Numbered from the stretch's first letter, positions 1 through 9,754 are shown. The stretch is DNA of 48,620 nucleotides from Planctomycetaceae bacterium (GCA_019636285.1 JAHBXV010000045.1:1-48620); one strand, 5' to 3'. Numbers and translations are program-made. Notes: generated by a model from the letters alone, not told the origin.

Positions 1-278
1 TCGAACGGCGGGAAGATCTGGCAAAGGATTCCGGCTGGCATGAGGTAAACTCCCAGCAGAAGCGTCATGTAGGAATTACCCTCAAACAAGCCAGCCAGGT
101 AAGCAAGTCCATAAACCGGGCCCAGGCTCAGCAGGTAGACGAAGGGGCTCAATAGAACGGACGCAACGAGCCAGGTCATCAGACGTGGGCGCAATCGCAG
201 CCGCCATCGCCCCACGCGGATGCGGATGTCGATCCATGGTCGATGACTTGCCGGGGCGAACAGACCTGTTGTCGACAT
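1..278 (-). CDS. Membrane protein, C-terminus cut by window edge
   Basis: Reading leftward, an open frame starts at ATG 278 behind a strong AGGAGG ribosome site (about 6 bases upstream) and runs without a stop off position 1, giving 92 visible residues. A short polar, Arg-rich N-terminus (residues 1-33) precedes two hydrophobic stretches at about 34-66 and 72-90, so it is an integral membrane protein with its N-terminus probably in the cytoplasm. I do not recognise a family. The frame is open to the edge, so it is a real partial gene and not a chance frame. It is divergent from the dioxygenase gene at 473, and the 194-bp gap probably holds promoters for both. Confidence 0.7.
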   Translation of the reverse strand, partial: MSTTGLFAPASHRPWIDIRIRVGRWRLRLRPRLMTWLVASVLLSPFVYLLSLGPVYGLAYLAGLFEGNSYMTLLLGVYLMPAGILCQIFPPF

Positions 279-472
279 CGCGGTTCCTCCTTGATGGGCG
301 TGCGACGCAAAAAGCGGGTCGTTTGGACGACACTTCCTGAAGGGAAGATTGTAGCTCGGTCCACGTCGACTGTCTGCCGCGACGTAGGTTGCTTCCCGCT
401 ATCCCCATCCTGGCAGGTTGTTATTGTGTGCAAGAATCTACTCGTCTCGATACAGCAGGGAGGCTCGAAACG

Positions 473-1213
473 ATGATCGTGGTCCCGGAAACTTGCGAAA
501 CCATCGCGGGGGAAGATCTCGCGCGAACCGGCTGTTGCTTACTTTCCAACGTGTTGTCGGCCGATCGCGTTCGGGAAATCCTCGTGTACCTTCAAGTGGG
601 GCTGGCACGCCACGCCGACGATGTCTGCACGTCGCGCGGGACAGTCTACGCCGCCAGGAATGTGCTGGAATTCGCCCCCGAGGTCGCATCAGCGTGGCGA
701 ATTCCCGTGCTGGAAGGCTTCCTCCAAGAATCCCTCGGACCCGACTTTGGTCTTGTGCGCGGTTTGTTTTTTGACAAGCCGCCCGGCCAATCGTGGGCAC
801 TTCCGTGGCACAAAGATCTGTCGATTGCCGTCGCCGGGCCGGACGCGCCGCAGCCCGAGTATTCCGTGCCTCGACTCAAGCGCGGCGTCTGGCATTGCGA
901 GCCGCCGCTCGAAGTTCTCGAACGGATGCTCACTCTGCGGATTCATCTCGACGACATGACTCCCACGAACGGCCCGCTGGAAGTCTTCGTCGGTTCCCAT
1001 CGAACCGGCAAGGAGTTGCGAATGGAGGGATGTCCCGCACGGACCATCCTGGGGCAGGCGGGCGACGTCTTCGTGATGCGGCCTCTCTTGATCCATCGGA
1101 GCGGCCGTTCTCATCCCGATTCGCTTGAGCACCGCCGGATTCTGCACCTCGAGTTCGCCGCGTCGGCAGATTTGCCGAGAGGCGTACGCTGGCACGCGTT
1201 TCTACGCGGATGA
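473..1213 (+). CDS. Phytanoyl-CoA dioxygenase (PhyH) family protein
   Basis: A 246-residue protein of the PhyH class of Fe(II)/2-oxoglutarate-dependent oxygenases. The iron-binding facial triad is visible as H113-x-D115 in PWHKD and H208 in LLIHRSGRS, with R212 placed to hold 2-oxoglutarate. TNGPLEVFVGSHRTG is the usual core beta-strand segment of the family. The frame is open upstream, but ATG 473 is chosen because AGGGAGG lies about 9 bases before it and family similarity begins there. The substrate cannot be told from sequence; members hydroxylate lipids, amino acids or small metabolites. It stands alone between two genes on the other strand. Confidence 0.85.
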   Translation: MIVVPETCETIAGEDLARTGCCLLSNVLSADRVREILVYLQVGLARHADDVCTSRGTVYAARNVLEFAPEVASAWRIPVLEGFLQESLGPDFGLVRGLFFDKPPGQSWALPWHKDLSIAVAGPDAPQPEYSVPRLKRGVWHCEPPLEVLERMLTLRIHLDDMTPTNGPLEVFVGSHRTGKELRMEGCPARTILGQAGDVFVMRPLLIHRSGRSHPDSLEHRRILHLEFAASADLPRGVRWHAFLRG

Positions 1214-1229
1214 TCTCGCGAGAAAACGA

Positions 1230-2132
1230 TCAGTCTTGGCCATTCGACCGGTTTGGCGCGCCGTCGACGGGCTCCATGTGAACGAGCACGTCCAGAACCT
1301 CGGGAACCTGTTCGCGCAGCGTGCCTCTCAGGGCGCCGGCCAGATCGTGAGCGGCACGCAAGCTCAGGTTGCCGTCCGCCTGGGCGTGAATGTCGACCTG
1401 ATACTGCGTGCCCATGCGCCGGAGCCTCAGTTTTTCGATCCGCTCGATGCCGGGAACGCCTCGCGCGACGGCTTCGATCTGTGCGGAAAATTCGCCCGGG
1501 GGCTGGCGATCCATCAGATCCCGCGCCGATTGTCGCAACAGCCGTATTCCGTTCGCGCCGATCACGAACGCCGCGAGCAGCGCCGCCCAGTCATCGGCGG
1601 CCGCCCATCCGGGACCGCCCACGAGACTCACCAGAATCCCAATGAAGGCAGCCGCCGATGTCAGGGCATCGCTGCGATGGTGCCACGCATCGGATTCAAG
1701 ACTGACGCTGCGCGTCGACTGGCTGACCTTGAAGACGGTGCGGAACAACGTCTCTTTCACGACGATGACCAACACCAGCACAACGAGAGTGAAAGGGGCC
1801 GGGCTGTGGTGCGGCGTGAGGATTTCACGAATCGAGGAAATGCCGATGCCGAGAGCGGCCACCAGCAGCATCATGGAAACCACCGAGGCCGCGAGTGATT
1901 CGGCGCGGCCGTAGCCGTACGGGTAGTCTTCATCCGGCGGTCGCGACGCGACCTGAATGGCCCGCCAAACGATCAACGAGGCGAAGACATCGAGCGACGA
2001 TTCGATCGCATCGGCAACGAGGGCATACGAGTTTCCGATCAGTCCGGCCGAGAGTTTGACGGCGACGAGCGCGGCATTGGTCAGCAGTCCCGCCGCTGCC
2101 ATGCGGCTCATTTTCTGGTGGGCTGTCGACAT
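1230..2132 (-). CDS. Cation diffusion facilitator family transporter
   Basis: A 300-residue inner-membrane metal/proton antiporter of the CDF family, which exports divalent cations such as Zn, Fe, Co or Mn. The N-terminal half has six predicted transmembrane helices. The metal site is seen as D-x-x-x-D-like residues in ADAIESSLD (TM2) and HHRSDALTS (TM5). A cytoplasmic ferredoxin-like domain follows, with QYQVDIHAQADGNLSLRAAH typical of the dimerising C-terminal domain. The TM2 site carries Asp where zinc transporters often have His, which leans toward Fe/Mn-type specificity but does not prove it. ATG 2132 is chosen because the transporter fold starts directly after it. The frame is open further back to 2237 and no strong ribosome site decides. 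It is divergent from dnaX. Confidence 0.88.
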   Translation of the reverse strand: MSTAHQKMSRMAAAGLLTNAALVAVKLSAGLIGNSYALVADAIESSLDVFASLIVWRAIQVASRPPDEDYPYGYGRAESLAASVVSMMLLVAALGIGISSIREILTPHHSPAPFTLVVLVLVIVVKETLFRTVFKVSQSTRSVSLESDAWHHRSDALTSAAAFIGILVSLVGGPGWAAADDWAALLAAFVIGANGIRLLRQSARDLMDRQPPGEFSAQIEAVARGVPGIERIEKLRLRRMGTQYQVDIHAQADGNLSLRAAHDLAGALRGTLREQVPEVLDVLVHMEPVDGAPNRSNGQD

Positions 2133-2282
2133 GGCGTGCCGTGGCGAAAGATGAACGAAAGTCGCGGCCCTCGGGAACGTGCCGGACGGGGCGGCACTCG
2201 GTATCATCCAGAATTCGGAGGAGCCGGGCCAGTCCATGCCGGCTTACCCCGCTACGGCTGGAACGGAGTGATGGATTTCGGA

Positions 2283-4079
2283 ATGTCGACGCAATACACG
2301 GTTCTGGCCAGACGGTTTCGGCCGCAGACATTTTCGGACGTGGTCGGGCAAGACCACATCGCGCGAACGCTGCGCAACGCCATCCTGGAGAACCGCGTCG
2401 CCCACGCCTACCTGTTCACGGGAGCGCGCGGGGTCGGCAAGACGTCGATGGCCCGTATTTTCGCGAAGGCGCTCAATTGCCCGCAGGCCGTCGACGGCGT
2501 GCCCTGCAATCAGTGCGAGATCTGCACCAGCATTGCCGCCGGCCAGGATGTCGATGTCTCGGAGATCGACGGGGCCTCGAATCGCGGGATCGACGACATT
2601 CGCACGCTGCGGGCGAACGTCAACGTTCGCTCGATGCGGTCGAAATACAAAGTCTACATCATCGACGAAGTTCACATGCTCACGCGCGAGGCGTTCAATG
2701 CCTTGCTCAAGACGCTGGAAGAGCCTCCCCCGGCCGTGAAATTCGTCTTCTGCACGACCGAGCCGAACAAGGTTCCCGACACCATCCTGTCTCGGTGCCA
2801 GCGGTTTGATTTTGGGACCGTTTCAGCCCACAACATCATGTTGCGGCTGGAGCAGATCGCGATCGCGGAAGGGTTTGAACTGGAACCCGCTGCCCTGCAA
2901 CTCCTGGCTCGCCGCGCCGCCGGGTCGATGCGAGACAGCCAGAGTCTGCTCGACCAGGTGCTGGCAGGTGGTGAAAAACGCGTCACAGCGGAAGATGTCC
3001 ATCATCTTCTGGGGACGGCTCCCGACGAAGTGCTCGTTGAAGTCATGGACGCCGTCTTTGACCAGCGGCGCGATCTGGCCCTTGACCGGTTTCAAGCCGC
3101 GCTCGACGGGGGTGTCAGTGCCGACGCGTTCGTCGAACAACTGATCCTCTATTTTCGCGACTTGATGGTGCGCGGGTGCGGGGTTCGTTCCGGAACTCTC
3201 CTGGGCGTTGCAGCCGAATCGGGGGCCGAAGTCGATCGCCAGGCATCGCGTTGGCCGGTTGAGACCTTGGTCGCGGGATTGCAGATTCTGGCGGACACCA
3301 AAGCCCGCATGGCGCGAGTGACGTTTGGCCGGGCCCTCGCTGAATTAGCCCTCGTTCGACTGGCCAGTCTCGAACAACTGGTACCACTGGCGGAGTCGAT
3401 TGCGGTCTTGAAGGCAAACCCCGGTGCGGCAGTCCCGGTCGGGCGTTTAGCAACCGGTCACGAAAAAAAAAATGAATCAGCCGTAGTCGTCGGGGAATCC
3501 CGCGCCGCGCCAGTGAACTCGGCGATGCCCGAAGCGAGATCGACGCTGCCGCCGTCGGTACCCACGATCGCTCCCGATTCCCCATCGGAGAGTCAGCGTG
3601 TCGAAGTGCCGGAAACGGGTGAATCCGGGCCGCTGCGGAGCGTGTGGGACGCGGGAGATGCCTCCACGATTTTTGCGTCTCTCTGTCAGTCATTTCCGGA
3701 CATGACGGGTACGCACCTTCGTCGAGCGGTGTCAACTGCAATTTCCGGACCAAATTCACTGGATTTGTCCTACCCAGCGGGATATAATCTCGGCTGGAGA
3801 GCCTTGAGTTCTCCGGAAACTGTTTCAAAGATTGAAGATACGTTGCAGAGGCTGGTCGGAGAACGAATTCGGGTTCGTTTGGTGCCGGTTGACTCTCCAG
3901 CAACCACAGTGGTCGCTGAAGCAACTCGTGTTCCGGAACCGCCGCCCCGCCGCTGGAGCGAAATGTCCGATCCGCTGGTGGACCATGTTGCACGGTTATT
4001 GGGTGTGGAAGAGTGGAGTTGCATGCAGGCTCCTCCCGAGACCGCCAGCCGTCTGCCGGAGACTGACGAGGAGGACTGA
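2283..4079 (+). CDS. dnaX: DNA polymerase III subunit gamma/tau
   Basis: The clamp-loader ATPase that loads the beta clamp and ties the replicase together. The 598-residue tau form begins STQYTVLARRFRPQTF. It has Walker A GARGVGKT (residues 47-54), zinc-binding Cys 66, 75, 78 and 81, a DEVH Walker B and the SRC motif in ILSRCQRF. The collar domain follows, then a linker of about 130 residues and a C-terminal domain from about residue 460. ATG 2283 is chosen on family similarity; ATG 2271 directly behind GGAG is the alternative. Ten A residues at 3463-3472 lie at the start of the linker and are followed in the -1 frame by TGA at 3473. Slippage there would give a 397-residue gamma-like form. 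The stop overlaps the ybaB start (TGATG). Confidence 0.97.
   Translation: MSTQYTVLARRFRPQTFSDVVGQDHIARTLRNAILENRVAHAYLFTGARGVGKTSMARIFAKALNCPQAVDGVPCNQCEICTSIAAGQDVDVSEIDGASNRGIDDIRTLRANVNVRSMRSKYKVYIIDEVHMLTREAFNALLKTLEEPPPAVKFVFCTTEPNKVPDTILSRCQRFDFGTVSAHNIMLRLEQIAIAEGFELEPAALQLLARRAAGSMRDSQSLLDQVLAGGEKRVTAEDVHHLLGTAPDEVLVEVMDAVFDQRRDLALDRFQAALDGGVSADAFVEQLILYFRDLMVRGCGVRSGTLLGVAAESGAEVDRQASRWPVETLVAGLQILADTKARMARVTFGRALAELALVRLASLEQLVPLAESIAVLKANPGAAVPVGRLATGHEKKNESAVVVGESRAAPVNSAMPEARSTLPPSVPTIAPDSPSESQRVEVPETGESGPLRSVWDAGDASTIFASLCQSFPDMTGTHLRRAVSTAISGPNSLDLSYPAGYNLGWRALSSPETVSKIEDTLQRLVGERIRVRLVPVDSPATTVVAEATRVPEPPPRRWSEMSDPLVDHVARLLGVEEWSCMQAPPETASRLPETDEED
3463..3475 (+). promoter_or_regulatory. 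Probable slippage/frameshift site in dnaX (A10-TGA)
   Basis: The zero frame reads GAA AAA AAA AAT GAA. One extra A in the transcript, or a -1 ribosomal slip, places AAA TGA in frame and ends translation just after the collar domain. The position matches the tau/gamma switch of other bacterial dnaX genes. Downstream I see only a small 4-bp GC stem (CGGG-GAAT-CCCG near 3491). That makes polymerase slippage on the A run more likely than a structure-stimulated ribosomal shift. Confidence 0.6.
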
Positions 4080-4411
4080 TGTTTAAGGATCTAGCCCAAC
4101 TCGGCGGCCTGCTCGGCAAAGCAAAGCAGATGTCCGACGCGATCAGTGAGGCGCGGGAGCGGATTTCCCAGGCCAGGTTCACCGGCCGGTCTGCGGACGG
4201 GGCCGTCGAAATTGATGTTCTCGGGGACCAGCATGTCCTGGCCTGCCGCATCGTGAGTTCCGGTGAGTCAGATGCGGTGCTGGCACAGGACGTTGTCGAA
4301 GCCACGAACGATGCCTTACGACAACTCCAGGCATTTGCCACCGAAGAGATGCGGAAGGTCTCCGGTGGTTTGGATTTGGGCCCGCTCCAGGGACTTCTGG
4401 GCGGTCGGTAG
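4079..4411 (+). CDS. ybaB: YbaB/EbfC family nucleoid-associated protein
   Basis: A 110-residue DNA-binding protein of the YbaB/EbfC family, normally a dimer that binds DNA and sits beside dnaX and recR in many bacteria. The N-terminal helix with GLLGKAKQMSDAIS, the central strand AVEIDVLGDQHVLACRI and the C-terminal helix match the family. The start ATG shares a base with the dnaX stop (TGATG), and GAGGAGG at the end of dnaX serves as ribosome site, so the two are translationally coupled. The protein ends in a Gly/Leu-rich tail (GPLQGLLGGR). Confidence 0.93.
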   Translation: MFKDLAQLGGLLGKAKQMSDAISEARERISQARFTGRSADGAVEIDVLGDQHVLACRIVSSGESDAVLAQDVVEATNDALRQLQAFATEEMRKVSGGLDLGPLQGLLGGR

Positions 4412-4466
4412 CAGCCAAGGCTGACAGACAGTTTGACAGACAGTGGCGGCGGAGGGTCGGTGTCTC

Positions 4467-5090
4467 GTGCGGAAAGATGTGTTTGAAGAGCGGCATCCTT
4501 ACGGACCAGCGGTCGGTCGGCTCGTAGGGTGCTTGTCTGGTCTGCCGGGGATCGGTCGCAAGTCGGCTGAACGACTGGCGCATCACTTGTTGCATTGTCC
4601 GGCGGATGATGCCCTGGCTTTAGCGTCGGCGATTCAGGATGTCCGGTCTTCCGTGCATGCCTGCAAGAACTGCTTCAATCTGACGGAAGGAGACGTTTGC
4701 GGGATCTGTCGCGATTCCCGACGAGATCCCGCAGTGGTTTGCGTGGTCGAACAGCCGCGCGATTTGCTGGCGATCGAGGCCTCGGGAGCTTTTCCGGGCG
4801 TTTACCACGTGTTGGGCGGGCGAATTTCTCCGCTGAGCGGCGTCGGGCCGGATGATTTGACGATTGACGCACTGGTTTCGCGGGTCCGTCGACAGAACGT
4901 GCGGGAACTGGTGATGGCAACGAATCCAACGCTGGAAGGGGATGGAACGGCGCTGTTCATTTCTAACCTGCTGGCCGGAGATTCAGTACGGATTACCCGC
5001 CTGGCTCGGGGGATCGCTTCGGGCAGTGTGCTAGAGTTTGCCAACAAAGAGATGCTGGCGGACGCGATGCGCGGTCGGCAATCCTTTTGA
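4467..5090 (+). CDS. recR: Recombination mediator RecR
   Basis: RecR acts with RecO/RecF to load RecA at gaps. The 207-residue protein has a helix-hairpin-helix ([16 protein letters not shown], about residues 26-41), a four-Cys zinc finger (C66, C69, C78, C81), a Toprim domain opening with [11 protein letters not shown] and a C-terminal wrapping region. GTG 4467 is chosen because GGAGGG lies 10 bases upstream; the open frame continues to a GTG at 4443. The dnaX-ybaB-recR order is the usual one and supports a single operon. The stop codon lies inside a 14-bp tandem duplication. Confidence 0.95.
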   Translation: MRKDVFEERHPYGPAVGRLVGCLSGLPGIGRKSAERLAHHLLHCPADDALALASAIQDVRSSVHACKNCFNLTEGDVCGICRDSRRDPAVVCVVEQPRDLLAIEASGAFPGVYHVLGGRISPLSGVGPDDLTIDALVSRVRRQNVRELVMATNPTLEGDGTALFISNLLAGDSVRITRLARGIASGSVLEFANKEMLADAMRGRQSF

Positions 5091-5115
5091 GCGGAATGCG
5101 GTGAGCGGAATGCGG
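5088..5115 (+). repeat. 14-bp tandem duplication over the recR stop
   Basis: TGAGCGGAATGCGG occurs twice head to tail. The first copy contains the recR stop codon, so the second repeats it downstream. Confidence 0.85.
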
Positions 5116-5256
5116 AGAGCCGAAGACAGACAGGGATCCTGAGTGGCTTTCCGGGGTATTTTCTGGCGTTTTTTTCGCGATTGATGACTCGATGAGACGG
5201 GACGTTTCGTCCCCATATCGGTTGTGTCCCAGGGCCGGGGCGCGCGAAGGCTTTCC

Positions 5257-6744
<1,488 letters not shown>

Positions 6745-6963
6745 GGCGGGGTTTGAGGTCTTGGCCTAAGCGTAATAAGCGTAAGCAGCCTCGATTCAGG
6801 CGTCGAACGCCGTCCCTGGTAGATAGGCGTCCGTCTCTCGCCCTCAGCGGTTCGACAGGTTCCCGTCCCGTCCGACGGATCAGGTCCCTGTCGATTTTGC
6901 CTACTCCATGCTACTTTCGCGGGCGATGTTTCCGCGCGCTCCCGTGGCATCAAGGGGTGTCTC

Positions 6964-7782
6964 ATGAGTTGGCCGTCCGGGCAGAATGAGCCGAGTTCCC
7001 ACAGTCACGATTTTGAAGAACGACAAGCTGCGGCCCAACTTCAGTGGGAGCGCAATAAGGCGTATGAGCAATACAACGCACCTCCCGAAAAGGGGGCTGG
7101 AGATTCTGGATCCGGCGGTGGCGGTGGCGGTGGAGGAGGCAGCGGCGGCGGATGCGGTGGGTGCGGATGTCTGCTCGTCCCCATCCTGTTGATCGCGGGC
7201 TGGAACTGGTTATGGGGGCCTCGGCAACCTGCTGTCCCCCCTCCCCCCATTCGGGTTGTCGACGAGCCAGTCGACGCGCCATGGGATCCCGGGAATGCAC
7301 CGATCGCGGCTCCCGCCCAGGAGCCAGCAACCCCGGCAACGGAAAATGGGCAACCGGGGGATCCCGATCCAGAGCCGTCGCCCGATACAAAGTCGGAATC
7401 TGACCGGCTGGTGCGGACGTACCTCACGGAACTGGGAGAACTGGTGCAGGAGTATGAGGCGCGCTTACAGCCCGACTTGGAGATGCTGGACCAGTTGCGC
7501 GAAGACATGAAGGCGGGCCGCTTGTCCAAGGCTGCCTGGCTCGAACAGACAAATGCCATCAATCAGCGAATTGGTCCCGATCGTGCGGCGCTGACCGAAC
7601 TGGGCGCATCGCGCACGCGAGTCCGTTCTTCGTATTCCGCGTTCAAGGAGGGAAAGCTAACGACGACCGAAGCCGACGTCGTTCGCGACGCCACGAAGCG
7701 ACTCGAGGACTTGAGAACCTTTCGCGCGACGCGCGATCTGGCCGCCTTCAAACGAGACAATAATCAATCGGCGGAGCCATGA
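6964..7782 (+). CDS. Hypothetical single-pass membrane protein with Gly-rich Cys cluster
   Basis: A 272-residue protein I do not recognise. Residues 1-45 are polar. Residues 46-64 are almost pure Gly/Ser and lead into CGGCGC, which abuts a transmembrane segment (LLVPILLIAGWNWLWG). A Pro-rich stretch of about 60 residues follows (PPPPIR, many Pro/Ala/Asp), then a charged helical C-terminal domain of about 130 residues that looks coiled-coil. The three closely spaced Cys beside the membrane could bind metal or be lipidated, but this is inference. An AAGGGG-like site precedes the ATG. It converges on scpA with a 42-bp gap and no visible terminator. Confidence 0.75.
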   Translation: MSWPSGQNEPSSHSHDFEERQAAAQLQWERNKAYEQYNAPPEKGAGDSGSGGGGGGGGGSGGGCGGCGCLLVPILLIAGWNWLWGPRQPAVPPPPIRVVDEPVDAPWDPGNAPIAAPAQEPATPATENGQPGDPDPEPSPDTKSESDRLVRTYLTELGELVQEYEARLQPDLEMLDQLREDMKAGRLSKAAWLEQTNAINQRIGPDRAALTELGASRTRVRSSYSAFKEGKLTTTEADVVRDATKRLEDLRTFRATRDLAAFKRDNNQSAEP

Positions 7783-7824
7783 GTCTTCGGTACGCGCCGG
7801 ATCATCTTGAACGGAGGCAGCGGG

Positions 7825-8808
7825 CTATTCCATCGAGGGGGGATCGCTAGCCTCTGCTGGATCGGGGCTGGATTCGCCAACCGTTTCCACGGGCGGGAGA
7901 ATAAAGATTTCTCCAAAATCGGCGGGTTGCTCCGCGCGGAACTGGTGGTGCCGCAGAAGTTCGAGAATCGCCAGGAAGATGCCGATGATCTTGCTGCGCA
8001 GATTCGTGCCAGCGAAGAACTCGCTGAACGGCACGCGACCCGCCTCGCGGACTCGTTCGCCGATCCGTTCGACATAAATGGCGATCGGTGTTTCGTCGTA
8101 GCGAATCGCCGAGGTTTCCTCGACGATCTTCTTTTGAAGAACGCGCGAGAGCGCGCTCACCAAATCCCACAACTCGACTTCCTTGATCGGGTCGGCGGCA
8201 TGATCGCGGCCCTGAGTCGGGCGCTCGTCGGCGAGTCGCGGGAAGCGGTTCTGCCATTCGGCGGCCTGGGCATCGAGTGCCGTGGCGGCGTCTTTGTAGC
8301 GCTTGTATTCGAGCAGTTGCTGGATCAAGTCGGATCGAGGGTCGTCATCGACGATCTCCTCGACGGCCTCTTCCTCGTTTCGGGGGAGCACCAGCCGACT
8401 CTTGATCTCCACCAGCGCGCTCGCCATGACCACGAAATCGCCAATCAGGTCGAGATCGAGAAATTCGATGACCTGGAGATAGTCGAGGAATTGGCGGGTG
8501 ATTGTGGAAATCGGCAAGTCGACCAGATCGACTTCATTGCGCCGCACCAGGTACAGCAGCAGGTCGAGCGGGCCGGTGAAGGCATCGAGTTCCACGCGGT
8601 ATGCGGTGGTCACGGATTTCTTGGCCTCGCCATGTTCTTCAGACTTCCCATTTTCGTGATTGCGGGGCGCGCGCTTCTGGCGGTGCGGAGGCCCTCCCGA
8701 ATCGTTATCGTCGGATCGGACGACCGAGGTTGAGGTTGGTGGCGGCTCGGACAGTTTTGGCCTGGGAGCTTCGAGCGTGAACGACGTCGGGTTCGCAATC
8801 TGGAACAT
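7825..8808 (-). CDS. scpA: Segregation and condensation protein A
   Basis: ScpA is the kleisin subunit that bridges SMC heads with ScpB. The core runs from about residue 69, where YRVELDAFTGPLDLLLYLVR marks the SMC-binding N-terminus, through VVMASALVEIKSRLVLP to the winged C-terminal region ending near IFLAILELLRHHQ. The first 65 residues are a low-complexity polar extension not usual in the family. A GTG at 8613 would give a protein starting just before the core, so the true start is uncertain. The annotated start at 8808 overlaps the start of the divergent gene at 8807 in a shared CATG. scpB is not adjacent. Confidence 0.9.
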   Translation of the reverse strand: MFQIANPTSFTLEAPRPKLSEPPPTSTSVVRSDDNDSGGPPHRQKRAPRNHENGKSEEHGEAKKSVTTAYRVELDAFTGPLDLLLYLVRRNEVDLVDLPISTITRQFLDYLQVIEFLDLDLIGDFVVMASALVEIKSRLVLPRNEEEAVEEIVDDDPRSDLIQQLLEYKRYKDAATALDAQAAEWQNRFPRLADERPTQGRDHAADPIKEVELWDLVSALSRVLQKKIVEETSAIRYDETPIAIYVERIGERVREAGRVPFSEFFAGTNLRSKIIGIFLAILELLRHHQFRAEQPADFGEIFILPPVETVGESSPDPAEASDPPSME

Positions 8809-9172
8809 GCTGGAATCGTCAATCGCGGTAATAGCCGCATTGATGGCCTTGGTCGGGCCTTGGCTCCCGTTGATCGCCTGGGTGGCTTTCTGGGGGCTTT
8901 GCGTCGACTGGCGGAAATTCCAGCCCGTGCTTCAAAGCGGGGGATGGATTGCTCTGGTGGGGGTTGCCTTCCTTGCCGCCGCGATTTGGAGTCTCCTGGT
9001 GCCGACGGACAGCGGGCGACATCTCTTGTTCGGGCTTTCCGTCAGCAACCTGACCGGCAAAGTCGTCTATACGACTGGACTCGTTTGCCTCATCCATGGC
9101 TGCGGCGCGGCTCAATTCGCCTTGCGCGGCGATGTTGGCGAAGCGACTCAGGAAGCTGCGTCCGGGGGCTGA
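8807..9172 (+). CDS. Small hypothetical membrane protein
   Basis: A 121-residue protein with three hydrophobic segments at about residues 5-30, 43-62 and 75-100, and a polar Ala/Glu-rich tail. I do not recognise the family. The WVAFWGLCVDWRKF segment between the first two helices is the most distinctive part. Its start overlaps the upstream start of scpA on the other strand. Its stop lies 5 bp before an inverted-repeat element shared with the end of tsaE. No clear ribosome site precedes it. Confidence 0.65.
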   Translation: MLESSIAVIAALMALVGPWLPLIAWVAFWGLCVDWRKFQPVLQSGGWIALVGVAFLAAAIWSLLVPTDSGRHLLFGLSVSNLTGKVVYTTGLVCLIHGCGAAQFALRGDVGEATQEAASGG

Positions 9173-9177
9173 GAACC

Positions 9178-9255
9178 CCTAACACAACCGGTTGTGCCCG
9201 TCGGAAACCCGCGGAAACTCAGGCAAACACGTCATTGCACAGAGGTTGTGTTAGG
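9178..9255. repeat. Palindromic repeat element, copy 1
   Basis: The element is bounded by a perfect 12-bp inverted repeat, CCTAACACAACC at 9178-9189 and GGTTGTGTTAGG at 9244-9255. The left arm also forms a perfect 14-bp palindrome CACAACCGGTTGTG (9183-9196) with the next bases, so two foldings compete. A second copy lies reversed at 18605-18686; by hand 69 of 82 aligned positions agree without gaps. This copy sits between convergent genes and contains the tsaE stop codon. Confidence 0.85.
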
Positions 9256-9754
9256 ATTTCTGAGTTTCGGCCCAGCGACGGATTAGTTGTTCGAGCACGA
9301 CGATCGCGCGCGGTCCGTTGGCCGTGGCGGTCAGGGCGCGGCTGTGTTCGCTGACCGGTTGCAACGTGATCTGCAAGCGCCGGCGGGGGAGCTCGTTCTC
9401 GACGAGATTGGCCCATTCGATAATCGTGATCGCGTCGGACGAGAAGAGTTCGTCGAGTCCCAGATCGACGAACTCGGCCGGAGATCGCAAGCGGTAGGCA
9501 TCGCAGTGTCGCAGGTGTTTGCGACCGCGGTACTCGTGGATCAGTCCGAATGTCGGAGAGTGAACCTCGTCGGCCGGAACTTCCAAGGCTTCGGCCAAGG
9601 CGCGAACGAGACGGGTTTTGCCCGCCCCCAGGTCTCCCACGAGTCCGAGGACATCGCCCGGTTCGAGGAGTTCAGCCAGCAGCCTTCCCAGCCGGACCGT
9701 CTCCGCCTCGCTGGAAAGTGTCGCGCTCCATGGGGTGGTCTGCGACGAAGTCAT
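9251..9754 (-). CDS. tsaE: tRNA threonylcarbamoyladenosine biosynthesis ATPase TsaE
   Basis: TsaE drives the TsaB-TsaD-TsaE cycle that makes t6A37 in ANN-decoding tRNAs. The 167-residue protein is slightly longer than usual. It carries Walker A GDLGAGKT (residues 40-47), the switch-like SPTFGLIHEY segment, HCDAYRL and the IIEWA strand typical of the family. The stop codon lies inside the palindromic element at 9178-9255, which converges with the membrane-protein gene at 8807. tsaB and tsaD are not in the window. Confidence 0.93.
   Translation of the reverse strand: MTSSQTTPWSATLSSEAETVRLGRLLAELLEPGDVLGLVGDLGAGKTRLVRALAEALEVPADEVHSPTFGLIHEYRGRKHLRHCDAYRLRSPAEFVDLGLDELFSSDAITIIEWANLVENELPRRRLQITLQPVSEHSRALTATANGPRAIVVLEQLIRRWAETQKS

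Noticed and set aside
3115-4341. Long open frame on the minus strand opposite dnaX/ybaB
   Set aside because: A GC-rich mirror frame. The plus strand encodes clear DnaX and YbaB motifs and the minus product has no recognisable domain.
7807-8733. Long plus-strand frame opposite scpA
   Set aside because: The minus strand carries the ScpA core motifs; the plus frame is antisense to them.
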